The position numbers and the translations under genes were made by a program. The notes beneath the pieces were generated by a model, which worked only from the letters and a program-made list of their open reading frames with translations, searched no databases and was not told the origin of the DNA. From NCBI GenBank assembly GCA_037783545.1, contig JBBELK010000450.1, positions 62,001 through 126,000 of the forward strand: a stretch of 64,000 nt of DNA, in the 5' to 3' direction. Below are positions 1-10,600 of this stretch, piece after piece. How positions within the stretch are numbered: position 1 is the stretch's first letter; every line of letters begins with the position of its first letter. The DNA is from Henricia sp. BOLD:AAB3569 (lineage: Eukaryota; Echinodermata; Asteroidea; Spinulosida; Echinasteridae).

Positions 1-804
1 AAGCATTAAGTTATGAGTGCATGTGCGAATCTTTCAGTGAAAATCTATCCGGGCCACGCCCACTCACCACTGGCCCCATATTAAACTGTTACCACACTGA
101 AAGTTCCCAAATACACCCAAAATTACAAGCCATCCATATCCAATCTACCTCAATCCCATGTCAAAGGGTTTTACATTTGCCTTTTAGAAAGTAATAATTT
201 ATGTTGCAAAGCTACAAGTACCTAAAATGCAATGAATCCACTTGATCATAAAAATATATGAGTGAACAACCATTTGGCAAAAATACATGTCAATAAAATC
301 ACTCAAAATTCCCTTGAAAAGTCCCCCAAATTACTTTATTATAGGGAAATGCAGGCCCCCTTTAACGGACACTCCATGGGATTGAGCCAAATATAGGAAA
401 GAACAAGGCTACTCAAGCAAACAAGGAAACCAAATTTCCCCAACTTAACACATGATGTTTCTTCAAAGAAGGCAAGGCAGCAACTGACAAACCCCAAAAA
501 ATTACACACATTCCTAGCCTTAACAATTTTAGTCAAATGAGGGCAGCATTTCCATATGAACAGTGCCCTCACCTGACCAATTTTTTAAAAAGTACACTAC
601 AGTAGAATGCAAGACCCAACACATTTATAAGTTGTATTGAAAAATGAAACTCAATTTATTGAGAATCACGAAAGTTCAAAATTAATCAAAATTAACACCA
701 CCATTAACTTACACGATGTGTAACATGAGGTGTTCAACTAACATGAGATGTAACACTAACACGTCTTAAACATCATGTTAACATCGAGTTAATGCGGTGT
801 TTGT
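1..804. other. AT-rich non-coding stretch
   Basis: I see no gene, RNA or repeat here that I can support. Reading frames are short and have no family resemblance. The sequence is AT-rich and looks like ordinary intergenic or intronic DNA. Confidence 0.5.
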
Positions 805-1058
805 TTTGAGGTCACAATTCTGATTAAGTTAACAGATCTGTTACATTAACACTAACACGCAACCCAGAGTTGTGACTTCGCCCTATGTACAGTGCAGAGA
901 ATTAACATGGTGCTAACACCGTGTTAACAGATCTGTTAACACGGTGTTAACCTGGAAGTGCAGTTAGAGGCCGAGATTAATGCTGTGTTTACAGATCTGT
1001 TAACAGATCTGTTAAACTAACACTAACACGTAACACACACAGAATTGTGACCTCACCC
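805..1058. repeat. Inverted-repeat element with TTAACAGATCTGTTAA palindromes
   Basis: The ends are inverted copies: GAGGTCACAATTCTG near 813 and its complement CAGAATTGTGACCTC near 1041. Between them the palindrome TTAACAGATCTGTTAA and close variants occur several times, alternating with AACACGGTGTTAAC. The whole can fold into a multi-stem structure. It is probably a small non-autonomous DNA transposon (MITE). No coding capacity is visible. Confidence 0.55.
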
Positions 1059-2199
1059 ATTGCCTTGCCTTGACTGGTCATACTGTCTTCACTAGTCTAC
1101 ATCATGGTCTACATGTGTTAAGTGGAATGCAAGCGATCGCATGGACCGGGGAGCAGTCTAGGCCACGCATTGTTCTTGGGGTACAACGGCGGCCGGCGCA
1201 TGGTTTCAATTATCGTATAGCCAACTGCTATTGCATACTTCATCTAGCGTATATATCGATGGCTGGGACGGGCTAATTTGTTGGCGCCCTCATTTGTTGG
1301 CGCCAAAATTGTATACGACACGTGACCACGAGGTCAAGTATTTTTCTTGTAAGCAGACGTAAATACAATTTTTCAGCAGACAAGGTAGGTCTCGCACAAA
1401 GTACACTCATTTTATTCGTAATTGTTTTGCAATGGATATATAAGCGTTAACATACTACTATTCATTAATCATTCGTCTGGCAGCAAGCAACCCACAATGA
1501 TTTGCGGGGCTGTGACCTTTGCGTGACGTGTTTCCGTCACAGAATTCTGTGCAGGCACATTAACCTGTTCCAGCGCCCTAAAGGCGCGCTTGGATTGGCC
1601 ACAGAAACTTTTAACGAATAGAATTATAGATAACTATTCACTAAGCACTTTTGGGGTATTTGGGCTTTTGACATACTTTTCACAGTAAATACATTCTTAT
1701 CGTGTATATTCTTATCGTACCAGTCTGGGAAACTTATTATACCAGTCTGGAAAACATAATATATACCCTATTTCAATTTATTGGTATTAAAAATTAATAT
1801 ATATAACATATACTTGTATCAAGCAGCCACAGGTAAAGGGAGAGGAAACAGTTGTTTGTAACTATCGAATTTTTAATAGAAAAGAATGTTACCTACGCAT
1901 CGCCCGATGCATAATCTTTGATGGAAATCTGGGGCACTTGTTTTCAACGTCGACAACAAAGTAATCTTGATAATAAACTTTCCAAATCGCCTATGTGACG
2001 ATTCAGTCAATGCGTATCAATACGATGTCAGATTTGTGTGGGCAGCCACTGTCTCAGATAATCTCAACAAATACGTAATCGTGGGAATTCCGGAGCAAAA
2101 ATCGCACGATGGGAGGCCGATATAAAACCACTTTATAATACACAAATTAACGAAGCCCCAAAGAGTACAGTCTAGTGCACGCATTGAAAAACGTAGTTT
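1059..2199. other. Non-coding stretch with one TATA-like site
   Basis: No gene is supported. A TATATAAG sequence lies near 1437, about 30 bases before TCATTAATCATTCG, a spacing that fits a core promoter, but no coding exon follows. A fragment near 2083-2125 resembles part of the inverted-repeat family at 6714-6921. Confidence 0.4.
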
Positions 2200-2882
2200 C
2201 ATTCGGTTGAATGATCGTATAACGGCTTTACGGTCCTTTGTATTGTGTATCGGTATGTGTTCACAATGTGCTATGCATGACTGGTCATTATTGGCATTCT
2301 AGGTACAACGTATATAAAGGTACACTTGAGGTCCGTTTCTTCATTCAGGTCGCGTCTATTCTCCGTCGAGCATTACCATACCCAACTTATTCCGATAGTT
2401 TTTTCGCCCTTAAGCTGAACTCAGTATTGTAGCAATTTTCTCGACTGTCCTCTTATGCCTATGAACTAGCATCGCCAATTGTTGCACTTTTCAATTATAA
2501 AACCCGCTCTTCAGCACTACGACAGAATCCCGGTGAAGGTCACAAACAGGACTCGCACCCGCACTGGGCAACACAACAAAAGCCTACACGTAGTTCGATT
2601 GCACGGAATTAAGACGGCAGTCGGCAGACGCCGTGAGCATGGATGAATGCCGTGAGTGACCACTAACGGAGGTGTGGAACATCGACTTTGGGCAACTATA
2701 GCCGAGAGCGAGCTCTTTACTGCTCCGTCCTTTTAGAGTCTCCTCTCTCTCTTTCTCAAGGTACAAGTATTTCCCCAAGCCCTATTCTTTGTAATTGTTA
2801 GAGTTCCCGGCCACTATCCCATGATGTAATCAATAAAACCCTTTTTAATCCATATGTTCCTTTGTTATTCGACTCATTCATT
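2200..2882 (+). mobile_element. Possible solo LTR or retroelement end
   Basis: A TATATAAAG box near 2310 is followed by a pyrimidine-rich tract (about 2740-2760) and by AATAAAA near 2831. This order of promoter, then polyadenylation signal, without an open reading frame is what a solo LTR would look like. I could not find target-site duplications or a second copy in the window, so the call is weak. A non-coding first exon of an unrelated gene is an alternative. Confidence 0.22.
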
Positions 2883-4180
2883 AGAATCAAACTGTTTTTC
2901 ATTCGTATGAGCGAAGCGAAGGAGAATGAAAGCGGGATTATAGTGAAAACACGCTGTGAGCATTTGGAGGAGTGGATGCGAACGTAATTCGTCCAATATG
3001 ATATTTTCGTATTTAAACAGCTAGTATCCCCCCGTCCATATCTTGAAAGTTTTCCTGTTTATCATGGAGGTGTATGTGTCTAAAACACCATCACAGCTTG
3101 TTTTCCACCAATAATCAAAAGCCTTTTGCTTAAAACGCAAAGCATTTCCGACCCTCTTCACCCGAAATTCTGAAACGTTCGAGGTCACTTGGTTTGTTGA
3201 TAAACAGGGTTTTGACGTCATCCTGAGAAGAACACAAAACGGCCTGTGCAGTATTGAATGAAAAATATACGGAGTGAATGTTCATCATGGCTGTTTTGTC
3301 CTTGTAATTCAAAATACAAACGTGTAAAACACTTGATGTAATATGACAATAATCTACTATTACCTTTGTTTGTAAAAAAAGGTGAAATTGTGGCTCACAA
3401 TGAAGTAAATACTGGTGCATTGCGACCGGTAGTTTTGTCGCGGAACGAACGGCATTCACAGCGGTCTGTGTACAGCAGTGGGAAAGGTCTGTGTACAGCA
3501 GTGGGAACGGTCCCTGCGGGCCGTAGTTCCCATTTGTTTGAAATCGGCCGGTACAAGTTAGAACGAGCGACACATTTTTCTCTCTCTCTTGGTAATAAAA
3601 AAGAAAATCTTTCTGCTTTTTTTTCATGGTGTCTGCGGGTAAAGCATACAGCCACACAACTACCGGGCACATCTCTGGCTTTTTGCACTAGAAAAAATCT
3701 TTACAAAACAACATTGAACAGAGACGGTTTTCGGAGTTTTTTGCGTGTAAACGTATGGAACTGCCGACCGTGTTTACTCGTGTTTCTCAGGATTGCGTCA
3801 CGGGGTCATGCGCATATCATTAATACTTAATGAGCGTTTCAGAAATCGCGAAAATTTCATTCTCGAGAACCGCACTGAGGGATATATGGACTATCGAACC
3901 GCTGGAGGGATATGTGGACTATCGAAAAAGGTGCAAATGCTGGATGTTTCGTCAAGGGGGATTCTAGCTCTTTAAACAGATTGTCATAATACTGTACACT
4001 TTCACAGTAAGCTGCCATCAAAATTACGATAATATGTTAGTGCGGAGTGGAAGGTATGAAACAGGACGATATACTTTTGAAGCTTTTCTGGATTTAGAGA
4101 TGGTTTCTCGAAGTGGATAAACAATTAACGCTCAGCGTCTACAGAGCGAGCACCATTAACTTCAGCATCGTGCCAACCTC
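2883..4180. other. Non-coding stretch with overlapping chance reading frames
   Basis: Frames of 97 to 180 codons overlap on both strands between about 3130 and 3830. None has recognisable domains or splice context, so I do not call a gene. GGTCTGTGTACAGCAGTGGG occurs twice in tandem (3463 and 3486, period 23). Confidence 0.45.
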
Positions 4181-4191
4181 AGCTCAACCAT

Positions 4192-4245
4192 GGTAAGCAC
4201 AGTTTGTAAGCACAGTCTGTAAGCACAGTCTGAAAGCACAGTTTA
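4192..4245. repeat. 13-bp tandem repeat, four copies
   Basis: The unit GTAAGCACAGTCT, with small variations, is repeated head to tail four times. Confidence 0.75.
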
Positions 4246-4489
4246 CAGAGTATGGATGAGATATTCAATCGTATCTACCATTAAAATGTTAATCTTTAGA
4301 GTAGCTGCGAGACAACGGATTAAAGCTTTTACAAAATTTAATTGATTCTCGACTAAACAGGCTTTGCCAAAACGTTTCTATTAAGACGCCAGATACAAAC
4401 ACCGTCGGAAAGACTTCCACAGTCAATTGTAGAGACTGAAATTTAATATAATGTTAATGAATGCAATAAAAAAAATCGCTTGCCCTGGA

Positions 4490-4683
4490 CAGAGCTGCCA
4501 ACCCTCCCGGATTTTGCAACAGATTCTTCAGAAAATGACTAATTTTGCGAGTCGTGACATAGAAAAAAAACCTCCTGGATTGTCAATTAACAACCTTGGG
4601 GATTTTTAGATGTGTTTGGAGTCACGGAATGAACCCGTATTCCCAGAGGTCTTCCTCAAAATCCGGGAGGGTTGGCAGCTCTG
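4490..4683. mobile_element. MITE, CAGAGCTGCCAACC termini (hAT-like)
   Basis: The termini are near-perfect inverted repeats of about 26 bp: CAGAGCTGCCAACCCTCCCG at the left and its complement at the right. CCTGGA flanks both ends directly (4484-4489 and 4684-4689), consistent with a target-site duplication, though hAT elements usually duplicate 8 bp. The 194-bp body has no coding capacity. The CAG...CTG termini resemble hAT non-autonomous elements. Confidence 0.75.
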
Positions 4684-5202
4684 CCTGGAAAATCAGAACA
4701 CTGCTTGCAGGCACCAGTACATTTCGCGATATGCTTGTAATTTGATGACAACTGGAAAATATGAATCTACTGTCGGACGAAAAAAGACACAGCACGTTTT
4801 ATGACATTTCTTTTTCTATTGAAAACCCCATGTAAAGTTTCGTCAATATTATAACGCTCTAAAATTAAACACTAGTCGTTTATTATAGATTTATCCTACA
4901 TTTTTGTTTTGGAAATCACGAATTAAATCAACTACGATTCGGCATGCATGCCTTTGTATAATTTGTTTCGAACTTCCATAAAGGCATTCAGATTGCTGTA
5001 GCTCAGAACCACTAGGTGCATGCTTCATGCGTACATACAAAACGTATCCTTGAACGTCTCGGAACTTAGCATAAAATTCAACACATTTTAACGACAAAGG
5101 AGAGACGCAAAGGTTTAACAAAAGCAATTGAACCAATATTTGTGCCTTTATATATAATGGTTTTAAAAACTTGCATTTTCCTATCAAGGTACGAACTATC
5201 AT

Positions 5203-5454
5203 GGGGCCAATTTCATAAAGCTGTTTAGCCAAAAAAAATTGCTTAATCCAACATTTGTTTGCTTAATAAAAAAATGGTTAATAGTCAAAATTGTAAATCA
5301 ACTTGTGTTTTTATCAAGAATAGCAGAACACCCTGCAGTCAATTATAATACACATCACATAAGATTTTGCAATGCTAAAAACCCATTTTTATGAAGCAAA
5401 CAAATTTTGGATTAAGCAAATTTGTTTGCTAAAAATCTTTATGAAATTGGCCCC
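5203..5454. mobile_element. MITE, GGGGCCAATTTCAT termini
   Basis: The left end GGGGCCAATTTCATAAAG is repeated inverted at the right end. Internal stretches such as TTGTTTGCTTAAT are also inverted copies. The element at 12904-13122 has the same termini, so this is a dispersed family. It is about 250 bp and non-coding. Confidence 0.8.
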
Positions 5455-5731
5455 TGTTCACTTAGGTGAAAAGCGTACATGTAACAAATGGTGACGTCAT
5501 TGGTGTGAATTGGGCTTACGTCTGTTCGACAGAAAACAGTTTCATTAAAGTAAATAATTCCTGTATGGATGCAATCATAAGAAAGATCGATGCAGGGCCT
5601 TACACAAAGAAATAGAGACACGTTTAATGTCTTATACTGGATGGCCCGTATATAATTGCAGCATATCAGTTTTCAAGTTTCCTTCAAACAAAAAATTTGA
5701 ACTATGAACATTTGCCTACGAGTGTGGAGTT

Positions 5732-5749
5732 CACACACACACACACACA
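5732..5749. repeat. (CA)9 microsatellite
   Basis: A simple dinucleotide run is directly visible. Confidence 0.9.
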
Positions 5750-5790
5750 AGAGGAACTTAATTCATTCCTTTAAACGTCAGATAGCATTT

Positions 5791-6058
5791 GTATATGGGT
5801 CATTCTATAAATTTGGGGTCCAACGTGTGACATTTTTCTGTCCCTGTTACACCTGACATACTGCTATTTGCCAAACAAGCATCATTAAAAATGCCTTCAA
5901 ACCATATTTTTATGAATTGTATTTTACCTAATCACTCTTTGAAATAGAAGGCATTTAAAGAATATGTCCTGAATTGACAAAATACAACATTTTACAAGAT
6001 GTCAGATGTAACGGGGACAGAAAAAGTGGACCCCAAATTTATAGAATGACCCATATAC
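5791..6058. mobile_element. MITE, hairpin with about 35-bp TIRs
   Basis: GTATATGGGTCATTCTATAA at the left end is matched by its complement at the right end; the inverted arms continue through AATTTGGGGTCCA and a CTGTCCC block. The body is non-coding and AT-rich. Confidence 0.8.
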
Positions 6059-6319
6059 ATGCATAAAACAACGGATGAGGGAAAAACCCAGGAAATACAA
6101 ACATTATGTAATAGTTTACGGCGGCCTTAAAGGCATTTCGCTATTCGAGTTACACCGCAATACATTTTGGACAAGTACACTCAACATTATGCAGATTATG
6201 GTTGCAATTATTTGTCAACTGAATCTCACATTTCTGCCTTGTCTCTCGTGCATGTGACACGCCTCCATTAAGTCTGAGCAGTAATTAAGGATACTGGAAT
6301 CTATACCAGACGAGTCGAG

Positions 6320-6347
6320 CCCCCCCCCCCCCCCCCCCCCCCCCCCC
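6320..6347. repeat. Poly-C tract, about 28 bases
   Basis: An uninterrupted C run is visible. The exact length is unreliable in any assembly. Confidence 0.85.
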
Positions 6348-6560
6348 GACCAAATGGGAATACACGGCAGGATCCATTAGCTTCTGTAATAGTTATTGGC
6401 CTTGACCAAAATATTGTTTTAATATTAAGGCAGTCGCTTTATTAAATGCGACACCGTTCGAATGATTCGCTTGATTAGTTTGAGAGGACCGTAATTACAT
6501 ATAACTTTGGCAGCTGGGTATATGAATTCTCTAGTGGCAGTTTCCAGTGGTTTGTGCTTA

Positions 6561-6588
6561 CGGTGTTTTTGTATGTACAAAAACACCG
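6561..6588. repeat. 28-bp near-perfect palindrome
   Basis: CGGTGTTTTTGTA is followed by its complement. It sits alone in intergenic DNA upstream of the ASIC gene. Confidence 0.7.
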
Positions 6589-6713
6589 TATCTTGAAAAG
6601 AAAGAATTGTTATTATAATAAACGTAAATTGAGATGGGCTGGTAATTTGAAAATGACAAAAACCAGCTGAGCAAGTCTACGAAAAGGACGTATGGGCTGT
6701 GTAAATGACAATT

Positions 6714-6921
6714 AGTGGGAAATTCGTAGCCAAAATTGCAAAGTGAGAGGCCGGCTTTTTAAGCGGGCCTTCCGCTGTGCGATTTTTGCCACGAATTTCT
6801 AACGATAGGTATACGATTTCGTGAGATTATTACCAGAGACTGTCTATAGACTCTATACAAAATCGTAGCTAATCGTTGGAAATTCGTGGCGAAAATCGCA
6901 CAGTGGGAGGCCGGATACGCC
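6714..6921. repeat. Inverted-repeat element, AAATTCGTGGC motif
   Basis: GAAATTCGTGGCGAAAATCGCACAGTGGGAGG (split here for reading: GAAATTCGTGGC, then GAAAATCGCACAGTGGGAGG) at about 6880-6912 is inverted at 6765-6812 and has a direct degenerate copy at 6719-6753. A fragment of the same family lies at 2083-2125. It looks like a compact MITE with an additional partial copy. No coding capacity. Confidence 0.6.
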
Positions 6922-7335
6922 AGCTATACTCACACGAGAAGACTTCCAAGCTCGCTTTGAGGTTTTGGCCACGATGGCGCTTCCACCATGTGCCCACGGT
7001 CCACCTCGCAGTACAAAGGTAAAAATTAGTGACCGAAGGGCCCATGTGGGGGTTACTTTGTTACAATTCTTATAGAGTATAGATAGAAAAAGAGCATTAC
7101 ACAACATACTGGACCCAATATAATTATGCGATTGTGACACGGGCATGCTGTTCGAGCATGCTGTTCGAAACGTCTAGATACCAATTAAACGCTCTTCTCG
7201 GTGCCAAAAGTTCTGAAACACAGTGCAACTGCATGTAAACCTGTTACTTTATGTTTCAATCACCATACAAGCTTTTAAACCTTACTAGTACAATGTTCTA
7301 ATTTTCCGTTAACTTAGATAATCCCATCACAAGAC

Positions 7336-7622
7336 ATGTCCACGGGAGACAAGGATGAAGACCACCCTTCTAAGCCTTACAGCCTGGAACGCGAGTTTGC
7401 CGAATCCACGAGCCTCCACGGTATCGGCCGGGTGTTTCACGCCAGTAAACTCGTAATCAAATTGATCTGGATCGCCATAATGATAACGTGTCTATGCGTC
7501 TGCATCTGGCAGGTATCGGATCGAATCCACCGATTTCTGCAATACGAAGCCACCACCGATGTGTCTGTAGAGTACGTCAAGAATCTCGACTTTCCAGCAG
7601 TCACAGTCTGCAACTTTAACAG
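7336..7622 (+). CDS. ASIC-like exon 1 (N-terminus, TM1)
   Basis: It encodes residues 1-95 plus two bases of codon 96. The HGIGRVF segment (28-34) carries the DEG/ENaC gating motif. Residues about 38-58 are hydrophobic (TM1), and the exon ends in FPAVTVCNFN, the conserved post-TM1 segment. The exon closes at AG|GTATAA, phase 2. The stretch between TM1 and FPAV lacks the histidine pair found there in vertebrate proton-gated ASICs. ASIC genes can have alternative first exons; none is visible here. Confidence 0.92.
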
Positions 7623-10600
7623 GTATAAAGCGACCACATTGATAGTGATGCAATAAATCAAAGGGCCGGAATTCAAATCCATATATCACATTGTGTTTGT
7701 TGGTTTTGACTTCGTTGCCAATTATGTCTATATGCCCGGTACATTTTTCGTGCTGTTCGGAGCTCTCTGCTTTTGAATAATGTACGAACAAAGACACAGT
7801 TAATGATTCAGTTGGGGATGCCATCTTATATGAGCAATACTGTACTTGATGTGGTTCCGACTGTTTGTGTGATATAACATGATATAACATGATGACGGCA
7901 AAAAGACATCCCTCTGAAATGGTTTTGTCAGAAGTGCTATAGTCTTTGAGAAACAATTATTTTTCGTCTCGCGAGACGTAAATTCAATTCGCCCCAAAAC
8001 CATTTCGCCCAAGTGCCATTTCGCCCCCAAAACACTTCGCCCAAGTGCCATTTCACTCCAAATCACTTCGTCCAAACACTACCTCGCCCAAATACCACTT
8101 CGCCCCAAAATCACTTCGTGCACAGGCCGTGGTTCAGGGCAAAGTGGTTCAGGGCGAAGTGGTTTTGGGGCGAAATAAATGCAAACCCGGTTTTTTCTGT
8201 TTTCTCAAAAGTTAGACGAAGTAGGGCCTACGGAGCTGGTTTTTGCTCAGGTTGGTTTTAATCATGCATATCTTCAATCACACAGGGGAATAAAACTATT
8301 TGTAATATAGGTTTTCTCGGTCAATTTCGGCAAATGAGCAGCCAATTTAACAACTACGCTATTCTATTTCGCGCGAAATCGAATGCTACTGAAAAGGGTC
8401 ATTTGATTTCGTTTTATGACCAGTCAAATGTACGTCATTCGATTTAACAAAATAATCATTCAATTTAACAATTCAAAAAAGCAGCATTCAAATTCGCGTG
8501 TTTTTGAGGCGTGTGTTGAGTCATTCAGATTCATTTTTGGGCAGTCATTTCTGGAATTTGTGCAATCTAAAATACGCTTTGTTAAACTTTTGTTTCCTTA
8601 AGAATGTTAAAGGCATAAATACGGTTCACTTATTGGCACTTGAGTCACTTTGCCGATGTACTTCGAAGACGAGCTTTCGCTACAGTTTTACACGCATATT
8701 TCTAGAAATGGCAGCTCGTGGTCGCTACGCTATAGAGTGGACCAGGTAGATCGAGAAAGGTTGATTGAGGCCTTCGAGGGAAACGAGCAAGACTACCTTG
8801 AACTTGCGGTCAATTTGAACATCAACAAGTCCACAGCAAGATCAATTGTTGCAACATATTTGAGGACTGGAAGGCGAGAGACGCTGGCAAGAGGAGGAGC
8901 AACCCACAGCAAGATGGATGATGACATGCGAAACCATCTGCAAGGCATCCTTGACGCTAAACCCGTTTTGACCCCACAAATGAAGGCTAGTTTGAGTGAG
9001 CATCTGCCAGAGAAGCCCCAGGTTTCTACTGCCACCATAGCCAGGGCCTTGGATGGGATGATGATTACACTGAAACTAGTGGAGGACGTCCCTGATGCAA
9101 GAAATTCACCTGAAGTTCTTGATCAACGCGTCCAATATGGTGAATGGTTCCTGCAGCATGGTGTTCTGGCGCATCTAGTCTTCATTGACGAGACAGGTTA
9201 CAACGTCTGGACTCCGCGAGTGATGGCTGCAAGACGAGTCGTCGACAGACAACGAGGGAGAAATTGCAATGTCACCTTCGCTGTTTCTAGTGAAGTAGGC
9301 TTGGTGCACCACCGAATCGCATTCGAAACTGTGACGCGAGAGAGATTTGAGGAGTTTTTTTTGCGGACACAATTCAAGAGTGTGATGCAGTTTTCCCAGA
9401 AGACGAACCCATTTACCTCATATACGACAATGCAATGCGTCACGTGCGAGCCCAACTCCCTGAAGGTGCCAACCCAATGATCCAGCTGAAGCGCCTCCCT
9501 CCCTACTCCCCATTCCTGAACAGCACGGAGATGGCACACTCTGCATTCAAGGCAGCAGTTAAACGCATCCTTGGGTTACCTGAGTGGCAACAACGTGTCG
9601 GAGACAGAACATGCAGCAGTGGAGGTGCGATCTCCTTCAACAAGCAGCCATTCAGAGCGTTGATGCCATCACCCAAGTGAAGTGCCTGCAGTGGTACAAC
9701 CATACCCAAACAAATATGCCAAGATGTCTGGCACGCCAACATATTGATGGTTGAGGAAGAAACAACATAAACAATAAAAAAAAAAAAAAACGGGAAAAAC
9801 ATAAAGAAACACCCCATTCAAACACAATACAAAATTAGGTCTTGGTCAGTTAACCAATAAAGATCCCCCCCCCCAAAAAAAAAGAATAACGAAGAAAACA
9901 AAGAAGAAGAGAAAACCTCCAGGGCCCCATGTAAAGTCTACTGGAAACATAATTAAAGAAAATAAGGTTTGCCTTAATTAAAGTGAAGGTACAAAACAGT
10001 TGCCTAGTACAGTTTATCTGTTTATTTGTATTTCTTTAGTCGTACTTATTTGAATTCTCATTTAGCGAAATTGATTGTCTCTTTACGAAATTGAAAAAAA
10101 TTAAATCAGTAAAATCTCCATTCGAACCAGCTTTGCTAAATTGAATGCTGATTTAGTGTCACGAAAAAGAATGACGATATGCTAAATTGAACACAGTGCT
10201 AAAGGAATTTGAATGCCTCAAAACGGAATTTAATGGCCGAATTCTGAATTTGAAACAACTGGAGAGGCAAAATAGCTTTAATTCGAACGCACGAAAATTA
10301 AATCGGCTGCTCATTTGCCGAAATTGACCGAGAAAACCTATAGTTTACCAATCATGTATACTATATTTAACAATTGACGAGATTTATGCCCATAATCCCT
10401 CCTTTGCAGTTTGTTTTTGACAGTTACAACTAATTGATAACTTGCTTTTTGATTATACCATTGGCACATGTAACTATACTTTTTTCTTATACAGATATCG
10501 TCACTCGGCATTAGAAGGCGACGACTACCAAGTTTTAAAGTATTTGTGGTCTCTGGGGGAGAATCTTTTTGATTTGGGCAGTGACTACGAGAGTGTGGAC

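Noticed and set aside
3130-3830. Overlapping frames of 154 and 180 codons on opposite strands
   Set aside because: No recognisable motif, no splice context and mutual overlap on both strands.
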